This document shows positions 28,201 to 35,618 of a stretch of 64,000 bases of DNA, one piece after another. Within the stretch, counting starts at the first letter, position 1, and every line of letters begins with the position of its first letter. Below the pieces are notes generated by a model. It was not told the origin of the DNA. It ran no database searches and was given only the letters and a program-made list of their open reading frames with translations. A program made the translations under genes and the position numbers. This DNA comes from Marinobacter sp. es.048. GTDB lineage: Bacteria; Pseudomonadota; Gammaproteobacteria; Pseudomonadales; Oleiphilaceae. Where the stretch lies: assembly GCF_900188435.1 (NCBI RefSeq), contig NZ_FYFA01000002.1:1116001-1180000 (forward strand). The letters run 5' to 3'.

Positions 28201-28213
28201 CCTGTGACACAGG
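28201..28213. promoter_or_regulatory. 13-bp palindrome between rstA-like and olsB genes
   Basis: CCTGTG and CACAGG form a perfect 6-1-6 palindrome around a central A. It lies between the divergent promoters, 27 bases upstream of the Pho-box-like array. Confidence 0.4.
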
Positions 28214-28239
28214 TCCCGAAAGCGCCAATTCATTCCCCA

Positions 28240-28295
28240 GTGTCACAGACACGTCACCTCGTGGTCACCGATGTGTCATACCGGCTTCATAGGCT
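28240..28295 (+). promoter_or_regulatory. PhoB-box array and -10 for olsBA
   Basis: Four GTCA cores occur at 28242, 28253, 28264 and 28275, exactly 11 bp apart. The 7-mers are GTGTCAC, ACGTCAC, TGGTCAC and GTGTCAT, each separated by 4 bases, as in tandem Pho boxes. The last repeat ends at 28279. Exactly 10 bases later comes TAGGCT (28290-28295) as the -10. No normal -35 hexamer is needed, because PhoB replaces it. The leader to the olsB ATG would be about 26 bases. The spacers are less AT-rich than the E. coli consensus. Confidence 0.7.
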
Positions 28296-28327
28296 TGTCG
28301 GGAAATGGAAACAAAAGAGACGACGCC

Positions 28328-29089
28328 ATGACCACACAAACCGCGAAAGCCCGCCGCAGCGCCCGTCGCCTGAAAACCGACATGACCCGGTGCCCGAAAC
28401 AGGTAGAAGTGGCCCAGCGACTGCGTTACCGGGTGTTTTCAGAAGAGTACGGCAGCAACCTGGGCGCACAGACGCCAGGCATCGACGCCGACGAGTTCGA
28501 TACTGTGTGTGATCACCTTATAGTGACCGACCTTGATTCTGGCGAACTAGTAGCGACCACGCGGATCCTGCATCAGGCCAACACGGCAGCCGTTGGCGGC
28601 TTTTACTCGGCGGGCGAGTTCGATCTGAGCGCCCTGGAAAAACTCCCCGGCACCATCGCCGAACTGGGCCGCACCTGTGTTCACCCGGACTACCGCAACG
28701 GCGCTACCATCAGCCTGCTCTGGTCGGCAGTGGCCGAATACCTGGTTGAACGCGATGTTGACTACATGATCGGCTGCGCGAGCATCGGCATGTCTGACGG
28801 AGGCCTGAAAGCCTGGCGCATCGCCCGCCACCTCCAGAACGAGTATCTGGCCGACCAGGCTTTTCTCGTCAAACCGCTGCGGGCAATGCCGCACCTGACC
28901 CACACCCGAGACACCGATCGCCCCGTGGAAGTTCCTGCCCTGATTCGCGCCTACATGCGCCTTGGCGCCCGGGTCTGCGGTGAACCATGCTGGGATCCGG
29001 ATTTTCGCTGTGCCGATCTGCTGGTCGTGCTGGAGGTAAGCAAACTGGCCGGCCGCTACAGCCGGCACTACATGCGTGCGGCGTCCTGA
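28328..29089 (+). CDS. olsB: L-ornithine N(alpha)-acyltransferase OlsB
   Basis: OlsB joins a 3-hydroxyacyl group from acyl carrier protein to ornithine, forming lyso-ornithine lipid. The 253-residue protein matches the GNAT-like OlsB/hemolysin-related acyltransferase family: RLRYRVFSEEYG near residue 37, AELGRTCVHPDYR in the middle, and IGCASIGM followed by RLGARVCGEP in the second half. The ATG at 28328 follows a purine-rich AAAGAGACG. The identification is strengthened by the PlsC-type olsA gene 17 bases downstream. The Pho-box-like array in front suggests induction by phosphate limitation, as known for ornithine lipid synthesis in other bacteria. Confidence 0.88.
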   Translation: MTTQTAKARRSARRLKTDMTRCPKQVEVAQRLRYRVFSEEYGSNLGAQTPGIDADEFDTVCDHLIVTDLDSGELVATTRILHQANTAAVGGFYSAGEFDLSALEKLPGTIAELGRTCVHPDYRNGATISLLWSAVAEYLVERDVDYMIGCASIGMSDGGLKAWRIARHLQNEYLADQAFLVKPLRAMPHLTHTRDTDRPVEVPALIRAYMRLGARVCGEPCWDPDFRCADLLVVLEVSKLAGRYSRHYMRAAS

Positions 29090-29106
29090 AACCGGGAGTT
29101 TTGGAG

Positions 29107-29967
29107 ATGAGCTGGCTGAGACTCTGCGTTCGTCTCACTGCCTTTTTGGCTTTTCTGGCGGCCACTGCAATGCTGGCCGCCGGTTTGCGGCTAACCGAAC
29201 TTGTTACCTGCAGAGCTATCGACCGGACACCCTGGGCGAGATTCTGTTTCCGATGGGCCTGCCGATGCCTGGGGCTGGACATACATCAGCACGGCTCACC
29301 TTCAGGCGATACGGTTCTGTTCGTCAGCAACCACATCAGCTGGTCGGATATTCCGATTCTGGGAAGCCTGGCGCCGATCCGCTTCCTGTCGAAAGCGGAA
29401 GTCGGTCAGTGGCCCGTTATTGGCTGGCTGGCACGGCAAGCCGGCACGCTCTTCATTCGGCGCGGAGGCGGCCAGGCCCGCCGGGTTCGGGACCAGATCA
29501 TTGAGAATCTGCGGGCCGGAGAGAATGTTCTGATATACCCGGAAGGAACCACTAGCGCAGGTCTGACAGTATTGCCGTTCCACGGCCTGTTGCCCAAGGC
29601 CGCTCCAGAGAGCAAAACGCCGGTACAGCCAATCACCATTGCCTATCGCAGGGACGGGCGACCGGACCATCTGGCCCCCTTCATTGGTGACGATGAGTTC
29701 CACCATCATTTGTTGCGGATGCTCAAGCAGCCATCTGCCCGGGTCGACGTTGTTTTCCACGCACCGGTGCACCCGTCGGATAAGCTCTCGGGCGGAGAGT
29801 TCGCCGCCAGCCTGAGAGAGACCGTTTTGGAAGGACTGACCCGGATATACCGTGGTGACTTCGACAGGCCGGCAACAGAGCGCCTCAGAACAGAGGACGC
29901 CCCTGGGCGACCTCATCTTCCGTCGCTTCACGGCGGCCAACGATCTCCAGATCAAAGTACAGGGTAA
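29107..29967 (+). CDS. olsA: Lyso-ornithine lipid O-acyltransferase OlsA
   Basis: OlsA adds the second fatty acid to lyso-ornithine lipid at the inner membrane. The 286-residue protein is a PlsC/1-acylglycerol-3-phosphate acyltransferase homologue. It has an N-terminal hydrophobic segment (about 8-28), the catalytic NHISWSD (75-81) and the acyl-acceptor motif PEGT (145-148). Distinguishing it from a PlsC for phosphatidic acid relies on its neighbour olsB, 17 bases upstream. The last 28 codons overlap, antisense, the 3' end of the SlpA-type gene. They are proline- and arginine-rich and look like a recent extension rather than family sequence. Confidence 0.87.
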   Translation: MSWLRLCVRLTAFLAFLAATAMLAAGLRLTELVTCRAIDRTPWARFCFRWACRCLGLDIHQHGSPSGDTVLFVSNHISWSDIPILGSLAPIRFLSKAEVGQWPVIGWLARQAGTLFIRRGGGQARRVRDQIIENLRAGENVLIYPEGTTSAGLTVLPFHGLLPKAAPESKTPVQPITIAYRRDGRPDHLAPFIGDDEFHHHLLRMLKQPSARVDVVFHAPVHPSDKLSGGEFAASLRETVLEGLTRIYRGDFDRPATERLRTEDAPGRPHLPSLHGGQRSPDQSTG

Positions 29968-30355
29968 AGCCCGCCAGCGGGTGATTGGCATCCACCTTCA
30001 CCAGATTGCCGTCGATCCCGACAACCTGCACGATCTGCGCCTCATCGCCGGTGTTGGTCTGGAACTTCATGCCAATCTGCAGGTTCTCGATGCCTTCGAA
30101 CAGTGAGCGCGGCACCTTGCGTACCAGCTCCGGCTTGTGTTCCCCGTACGCCATGGGCGGCGGCACCGTTACCTCAAGGCAATCCCCAACATTGCGGTCT
30201 TTAACCGCCTGCTGAATCCCTTCAATAATCTCGGGGCTGCCGTAGACAAAGTGCAGGGGCTCACTGCCTTCGGAAGTATCAACCAGCTCGCCGATCTTGT
30301 TTTTCAGTACGTAGTGAACGGTAAAAACGTCGGGTCTTGCTTGTGAAGCTGTCAT
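29885..30355 (-). CDS. FKBP-type peptidyl-prolyl isomerase, SlpA/SlyD-like
   Basis: The 156-residue protein has the SlyD/SlpA layout. An FKBP domain is split by an IF (insert-in-flap) chaperone domain: YVLKNKIGELVDTS at the start, PPPMAYGEHKPELVRKVP in the flap, and NHPLAGFTLYFDLEIVG closing the FKBP fold. The tail REATEDEVAQGRPLF lacks the His-rich metal-binding extension of SlyD, so SlpA (FkpB) is the better match. The start overlaps the stop of the upstream acetyl-CoA hydrolase-family gene by one base (TGATG), indicating coupled translation. The 3' end overlaps the convergent olsA by 83 bases. Confidence 0.9.
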   Translation of the reverse strand: MTASQARPDVFTVHYVLKNKIGELVDTSEGSEPLHFVYGSPEIIEGIQQAVKDRNVGDCLEVTVPPPMAYGEHKPELVRKVPRSLFEGIENLQIGMKFQTNTGDEAQIVQVVGIDGNLVKVDANHPLAGFTLYFDLEIVGRREATEDEVAQGRPLF

Positions 30356-32565
30356 CAGGTTTTCGAGTTTCCTGTATCCGGTGGTGATTCGAGCTGCTGC
30401 AGGCCATGAATAACAAGTCGCTGATCCAGCTTGTCCCGCAACCCTGCGGGGTTGCTAAGACCCATGCGCTCAAGCAGGGCCCCATACTGGCCTTCGTCAT
30501 CCCGGGCCCGGAGGGCCTGTAACAGAGTCGACAGTTTACCACGGCGAGTAGCCGTTGCGGCCTTGAGCCCCTTAAGGGCTTTCCCCAACGTCAGTTCCTC
30601 ATCGGTAAAGTCCCTGCCAAACGGGAATGGCGGGAACAGGCTGGCATCCCCCGCTGCAGCAACGGCGCGACGGATGGCTTGCGGGGTGTTGTTACACCAG
30701 TCGGCAGGGAGCCTGAATGCAGGATCCACCTTGCCTGCCCTCTGGGCTTTTTTAAGAAGCTCCTGCTGGAACCGGGAGTCGGCAACGCGGATAAGCCGGA
30801 GGAATACCTGCTCGTCTGACTGACCCCTCAGGTCGGCAATTCCGTATTCGGTAATCACAATATCCCGAAGGTGGCGGGGAATGGTGCAATGGCCATAATT
30901 AAAGACAATATTGGAGAGCACCTTGCCGTGGGATGAACGGGTGCTGCGCAGAGACAGTATGGAACGGGCGCCCGGCAGCTCATGGGCCATTGCAACGAAG
31001 TTGTATTGCCCACCTACGCCACTGACCACCCTGCCATCTTCGAGGCCATCCGACACCCCGGCGCCGTTGAGGGTGTACATCATTGCGGAATTGATAAAGC
31101 GGCCATGAACCCGCTGCGCTGCTTTAAGTTTCTGGTCGCCAAACGGGTGATCGTACAGGTGGTTGATGAAATTCACGCTGGTCATGCAGATCTTCGCGCG
31201 CTGCTCGTCGGTCAGCTCTCTGAGGTATTGATAGAACTGCTCGGGGCCAACGTAAAAGCCACCGTGCATCGCAATACCACCACTCAGCCTCTCTCCCAGA
31301 ACGAGGGCTTCGATGGCTTCCCGGGCATCCGGATTATCCAGATCGCCCTCCACCGACTGATCACCAACTCGCAGCCGGCCACCCTTGAACTCGACAGACT
31401 CTCTGAAAATCCCATGCCGAACCAGCCAATGGACATCCTTTGCCCGAAGCGGGCTATCGATCAGCTTTTCCCGACGCAGGACATCCAGGGTAGCGAGTGA
31501 AACCTCCCCGCTGATATCACCACGGTTAATCAGCGTCTGCAGATCAGCGTGATCATAGACCTCGCGGCTAAGGATGCCTTCCTGCATCAGATACAGAAAG
31601 CCATCGACCATCATTTCACTGCAGCCATAAAGCCCCTGCTCGAAGGGCCGGGTGCCGCCATCTTCCCTGACCACAGGAAAGTTCTGATCGACGTTCAAAT
31701 GATCAAACACTTTCCGCCAGACATCGTTGTGACTGTGCCGGAGTATGGCGCTGTGGACCAGAGCAGCGCCCAGCGAGCCGATTCCGACCTGAAGTGTGCC
31801 ACCGTCCTTCAGCAAGGTACTGGCATAAAACCCGATCATGTGATCTTCTGGGCTGACCGACATCTGGGGGGCTGAAAACAGCGGGTAATCGCTGGAGGGC
31901 TGATCCAGCAACACATCAAAACGGTCTGCCTCAATCGCCGCATGGTGTCCGAACCAGGGAAGGTTCTGATTCAGCTCGGCCACCAGCGCAACCGGTGTGC
32001 CGGCAGCTTCCCGCTCCCGAAGCAAAGGAATCAGGTCCAGAGTCAGGTCGGGATTGCAACTCAGACTGACTTGCCCAGGCTGCCCATGGGCTTCACCCGG
32101 CGCCACCATCTGGGCGACGACATTGACACCCACGGCCATGAGATCGCGAACGGCATGGGTGTAGTTGGTACAAACGTAATGCCGCTGCTGGGAACGATTG
32201 TTCAGGTAACTGCCGGCCTTGAAGAAGAATTCCGAGACCTGGACATTCGTCGGGAGACGATTGGCTGATACATCCCGGGCGTAGGTCAATTCAGGAATTG
32301 GACCATACAGCCGCTCGACAAAGGGCCCCATAAAACGCTTCTCGAGCGAGGAGCCCCCCTTTGGCGCCAGAAGCGACAGTGCCGTAACAATGTGCAGACG
32401 GATTTCCGGATCGTCCTTGGCCCGCTGGTACAACGCATTGACAAAACGGACCGGTTTGCCAAGCCCAAGCGGCAAACCAAGTGTGATTTCCTTGCCAACC
32501 CGGCGAATCACCTCATCAACACAGGCGTTCACGTCGTTTGACAACTGCCCTCTATCACCCGCCAT
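30355..32565 (-). CDS. Acetyl-CoA hydrolase/transferase family protein
   Basis: The 736-residue protein belongs to the acetyl-CoA hydrolase/CoA-transferase superfamily. The N-terminal half carries the first CoA-transferase lobe. The C-terminal half contains the hydrolase/transferase domain with GGVGQYNF-like (SGVGGQYNFVAMAHEL) and VITEYGIADLRGQSD, which is usual in the family. At over 700 residues it is longer than standard acetate CoA-transferases (about 500), a size seen in a pseudomonad and marine subgroup without a defined substrate. The ATG at 32565 has AGGAG 7 bases upstream; the TTG 6 bases earlier is less likely. It is coupled to the SlpA-type gene downstream. Confidence 0.82.
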   Translation of the reverse strand: MAGDRGQLSNDVNACVDEVIRRVGKEITLGLPLGLGKPVRFVNALYQRAKDDPEIRLHIVTALSLLAPKGGSSLEKRFMGPFVERLYGPIPELTYARDVSANRLPTNVQVSEFFFKAGSYLNNRSQQRHYVCTNYTHAVRDLMAVGVNVVAQMVAPGEAHGQPGQVSLSCNPDLTLDLIPLLREREAAGTPVALVAELNQNLPWFGHHAAIEADRFDVLLDQPSSDYPLFSAPQMSVSPEDHMIGFYASTLLKDGGTLQVGIGSLGAALVHSAILRHSHNDVWRKVFDHLNVDQNFPVVREDGGTRPFEQGLYGCSEMMVDGFLYLMQEGILSREVYDHADLQTLINRGDISGEVSLATLDVLRREKLIDSPLRAKDVHWLVRHGIFRESVEFKGGRLRVGDQSVEGDLDNPDAREAIEALVLGERLSGGIAMHGGFYVGPEQFYQYLRELTDEQRAKICMTSVNFINHLYDHPFGDQKLKAAQRVHGRFINSAMMYTLNGAGVSDGLEDGRVVSGVGGQYNFVAMAHELPGARSILSLRSTRSSHGKVLSNIVFNYGHCTIPRHLRDIVITEYGIADLRGQSDEQVFLRLIRVADSRFQQELLKKAQRAGKVDPAFRLPADWCNNTPQAIRRAVAAAGDASLFPPFPFGRDFTDEELTLGKALKGLKAATATRRGKLSTLLQALRARDDEGQYGALLERMGLSNPAGLRDKLDQRLVIHGLQQLESPPDTGNSKT

Positions 32566-32696
32566 TACCAAGCTCCTTATCGGCTAATCAGCATGCTACG
32601 AGGGATGATCACATGAGGATCGGACACAGACAATGCGCCAGATCATGATTCTGACCTTTGAAGGTCTTGAGGGATTCAGCAAATGCGGGGAAAGAC

Positions 32697-33020
32697 TCAG
32701 AAGTTCCACTTCAGATTCAGGCAGGCGCCCTCGTTCAGAAGTGCAATGCCATGGTCGGCCTGAGCCGGATCCGACGCATAATGTTTGCCGGTATGCTTCG
32801 AACGGGTCAACGTAAGGCTCAGCAGGCGGGAGCCAATTTCGGTAAATGCTTCGGAACTATCGTCTTCGAAATCGCCGGAAACCCGCTCCTGCATCTCGAA
32901 GATCTGCTCGCTGGTTGTCGTGCTCTCGACTTGCTCGAACACGCGCCCGGATGCTTCGGCACGGACGACGAATGCGAGGAGATTGAGAGCGAGTAATGCG
33001 ACAAAGATGCGAATAATCAT
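32697..33020 (-). CDS. Small secreted protein of unknown function
   Basis: I do not recognise this 107-residue product. It has a clear signal peptide (MIIRIFVALLALNLLAFVVRAEA) cleaved near residue 23. The mature part of about 84 residues is acidic in the middle (SGDFEDDSSEAF) and ends in NLKWNF, a C-terminal Phe after an aromatic residue. The ATG at 33020 has an AGG 7 bases upstream; the frame runs open further but without a better start. It stands alone on the minus strand. A near-perfect 16-bp palindrome lies 47 bases upstream at 33067-33082. Confidence that it is expressed rests on the signal peptide and start context. Confidence 0.6.
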   Translation of the reverse strand: MIIRIFVALLALNLLAFVVRAEASGRVFEQVESTTTSEQIFEMQERVSGDFEDDSSEAFTEIGSRLLSLTLTRSKHTGKHYASDPAQADHGIALLNEGACLNLKWNF

Positions 33021-33066
33021 GACACTGCCTGAGACCTTTTTTCCGAAGCGGGAGTCTACGGATACC

Positions 33067-33082
33067 TTAGGCTTAAGTCTAA
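33067..33082. promoter_or_regulatory. 16-bp near-palindrome upstream of small secreted protein gene
   Basis: TTAGGCTTAAGTCTAA differs from its own reverse complement at only one symmetric pair. It lies 47 bases upstream of the secreted-protein ATG, in an AT-rich stretch, and is a candidate operator. Confidence 0.4.
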
Positions 33083-33245
33083 TGATTAAGGGACGGAAAG
33101 ATGTGAATCTGCACACAAAGCCGCCGACTTTTTGTCACGCGATCAGTCTGTTTTTGTCAATTTATGATCCCCAATATTTCAGAGTGTAACGGCACCCCCG
33201 GCCAGCGCCTGGTGACCGGAGGCTCAAGCCAAAAACCGAGGGGCG

Positions 33246-34283
33246 TCAGGGGCAGGGATAGGTGAATTCCTCGTGAATGCCCTCTATCGCTTCCAGTAAA
33301 GCGGGGCTCAGGGTGACCTTTGCGGACCCTATGTTTTCCCGCAACTGCTCCATGGACGTTGCTCCGATGATATTGCTGGTTACGAAACTGCGACTGTTCA
33401 CGTAAGCCAGCGCCATCTGGACCGGAGTCAATCCGTTCTCCCGGGCCAGCTCGACATAGGCCTGGGTGGCATCCATGCCACGATTGCCGGTGTAGCGGCT
33501 GAAGCGCTCGTACAGCGTCATTCGAGCTTTTTCCGGCCACTTTCCTCCCAGATATTTACCAGACAACATGCCGAACGCCAGTGGCGAATAGGCCAGCAAA
33601 CCGGCCTGCTCCCGGTGGGCAATTTCCGCCATTCCCACTTCGAACGAGCGATTCAGGAGGTTATAGGGATTCTGGATACTGGCCACCCTGGGCCAGCCCT
33701 TCTCACCGGCCAGGCGAAGATACTCCATGGTGCCCCAGGGTGTTTCATTGGACAGCCCGATATGTCTTACCTTACCCGAACGCACCAGCTCATCCAGCGC
33801 CTCAAGTGTTTCCTCGATCGGCGTGAAAGACTCATCCGGGTTGTGCTCGTAACCGAGCTTGCCGAAAAAGTTTGTACTGCGATCCGGCCAGTGCACCTGG
33901 TACAGATCAATGTAGTCGGTTTGCAGGCGTTTCAGGCTGGCGTCGCAGGCTTCCATGATGTGATCACGGGTCAGACGCGGACCATTGCGCAGGTATTTCA
34001 GGCCATTACCCGGCCCCGCCACTTTGGAAGCGATCACCAGGTCGTCACGCTTGCCTCTCCTGGCCAGCCAGTTCCCCAGATAGGTTTCGGTCAGCCCCTG
34101 GGTTTCCGCCCGTGGCGGTACCGGGTACATCTCGGCGGCATCAATAAAGTTGATGCCCTGATTCACCGCATAATCCAGCTGCTCAAACGCTTCCGTTTCG
34201 GTGTTTTGTTCACCCCAGGTCATGGTACCCAGGCAGATCAGGGTAACGTCGAGATCCGTCTTGCCAAGCTTTCTCGTTTGCAT
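33246..34283 (-). CDS. tas: Aldo/keto reductase, Tas-like
   Basis: The 345-residue protein is an NADPH-dependent aldo/keto reductase of the Tas/YajO type. It begins MQTRKLGKTDLDVTLICLGTMTWGEQNT, a typical Tas start. The catalytic set includes Asp in FIDAAEMYP, the Tyr of that same MYP, Lys in VIASKVAG and His in YQVHWPDR. The C-terminal cofactor-binding part contains IIGATSMEQLREN. The natural substrate of Tas is not firmly known. It is transcribed away from the Pho-box-driven glycosyltransferase gene, 114 bases apart. Confidence 0.92.
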   Translation of the reverse strand: MQTRKLGKTDLDVTLICLGTMTWGEQNTETEAFEQLDYAVNQGINFIDAAEMYPVPPRAETQGLTETYLGNWLARRGKRDDLVIASKVAGPGNGLKYLRNGPRLTRDHIMEACDASLKRLQTDYIDLYQVHWPDRSTNFFGKLGYEHNPDESFTPIEETLEALDELVRSGKVRHIGLSNETPWGTMEYLRLAGEKGWPRVASIQNPYNLLNRSFEVGMAEIAHREQAGLLAYSPLAFGMLSGKYLGGKWPEKARMTLYERFSRYTGNRGMDATQAYVELARENGLTPVQMALAYVNSRSFVTSNIIGATSMEQLRENIGSAKVTLSPALLEAIEGIHEEFTYPCP

Positions 34284-34320
34284 ATCGTCTCCGATTCGGT
34301 GCGATTAACGGGTAAAGGGA

Positions 34321-34365
34321 ATGTAACGGGAGTGTCGCATAACTGTCATGCCAGCTTTTCATAGT
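34321..34365 (+). promoter_or_regulatory. PhoB-box and -10 for glycosyltransferase-PAP2 operon
   Basis: GTGTCGC (34332-34338), ATAA, and CTGTCAT (34343-34349) form an 18-bp Pho box with a perfect second half-site. A third, weaker repeat, ATGTAAC, lies exactly 11 bp upstream at 34321. Ten bases after the last repeat comes the -10 CATAGT (34360-34365). The predicted leader to the GTG start at 34398 is about 26 bases. This is the closer of the two arrays to the E. coli consensus. Confidence 0.75.
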
Positions 34366-34397
34366 AGAGGCATGTCAAAGGAAGCACAGGAAAAACA

Positions 34398-35618
34398 GTG
34401 ACCGAGACCATGCAGGCCAACCGGCGCCAACAACACATTACCATTGTTTCGGAGACTTTTCCGCCGGAAATCAATGGCGTGGCAAACACGCTCAGGCATC
34501 TTTGCCAGGGGCTGATGCAGCGTGGGCACCGGGTGACGGTTATACGTCCGCGACAGCAACATGAGCGCAATGGCCATGTTGCCAGCGCTGGCGAGGCCCT
34601 GTTCACCCGTGAACATGTGGTGACCGGATTGCCTCTACCCGGCTACGCAGACCTTCGCTTTGGCCTGGCCCGCACCAGCCAACTGAAAAAGTTCCTGGCC
34701 ACCGACCGCCCCGATGCCCTCTACGTTGCTACCCAGGGTCCGTTGGGTATGGCCGCCGCATCAGCGGCACGCCAGATGGGCATTCCGGCAAGTTCCGGCT
34801 TTCACACTAACTTTCACAGCTACAGTCGGTATTACGGCGTCGGCATGCTGGAACGATTGCTGTGCCTCTACGGCCGCTGGTTCCACAACCGCACCGCCAT
34901 CACTCTGGTACCAACCCGAAAAATGCAGCAGACGATTCGGACCATGGGCATTCCGGCAACCGGGCTCTGGAGCCGGGGCGTGGACTGTCACCGATTTACT
35001 CCCTACAAGCGGGACAGCACACTGCGCGAATCCTGGGGGTTGCAAGCCAACGACCGAGCCATTCTGTACGTCGGCCGGCTCGCACCGGAGAAGAACCTTC
35101 GCATGGCAGTTGCCTGCTTCGAGCGGATCCGGGGCCTTCACCCCCAGGCCAGGTTCATTCTGGTTGGCGACGGCCCGCTTCGGCCACAACTGGCTGAACG
35201 GCACCCAGACTACGTGTTCTGCGGCACCCGGCGTGGTGACGACCTGGCCCGGCATTTTGCCTCCGGCGACCTGTTCCTGTTCCCCAGCAAGACTGACACC
35301 TTCGGCAACGTGGTACTGGAGGCAATGGCCAGCGGCCTGGGAGTCGTCAGCTTTGACGACGCCGCAGCAGCCGAACACATACGCCACGAGGAAAACGGCA
35401 TGAAAGCACCCCTGGATCAGGACGAGGCGTACGTCGACAGTGCCCTCCGGCTGGCTGATCAGCCAACCCTGCTAAACCGGATCAGGGCCCAGGCAAGGCT
35501 GGACGCCCTGGAACAGAGCTGGAACTCGCAGATCGAACAGTTTGAACAACTGGTTTTCAACCAAACCGCAAAGGCCGGATATCATGTCGTCAACAAGCAA
35601 AGCGTCTCGCTTCTTTGA
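34398..35618 (+). CDS. GT4 family glycosyltransferase (probable glycolipid synthase)
   Basis: The 406-residue protein is a GT-B-fold, GT4-family glycosyltransferase of the MgtA/SqdX/PimB style. It has the N-terminal acceptor lobe beginning ETFPPEINGVANTLRHL, the HTNFHSY motif, YVGRLAPEKN at the start of the nucleotide-sugar lobe, and SKTDTFGNVVLEAMASG with the E-x7-E-type motif. It has no membrane span, as usual for peripheral lipid glycosyltransferases. The start is GTG at 34398 behind AGGA. A Pho-box promoter and an overlapping PAP2 phosphatase gene suggest that it adds sugar to diacylglycerol under phosphate limitation. The sugar donor is unknown. Confidence 0.83.
   Translation: MTETMQANRRQQHITIVSETFPPEINGVANTLRHLCQGLMQRGHRVTVIRPRQQHERNGHVASAGEALFTREHVVTGLPLPGYADLRFGLARTSQLKKFLATDRPDALYVATQGPLGMAAASAARQMGIPASSGFHTNFHSYSRYYGVGMLERLLCLYGRWFHNRTAITLVPTRKMQQTIRTMGIPATGLWSRGVDCHRFTPYKRDSTLRESWGLQANDRAILYVGRLAPEKNLRMAVACFERIRGLHPQARFILVGDGPLRPQLAERHPDYVFCGTRRGDDLARHFASGDLFLFPSKTDTFGNVVLEAMASGLGVVSFDDAAAAEHIRHEENGMKAPLDQDEAYVDSALRLADQPTLLNRIRAQARLDALEQSWNSQIEQFEQLVFNQTAKAGYHVVNKQSVSLL

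Noticed and set aside
33131..33160. TTGTCAC and TTGTCAA 22 bp apart, possible Pho box
   Set aside because: The middle repeat is missing and no plus-strand gene lies downstream within range.
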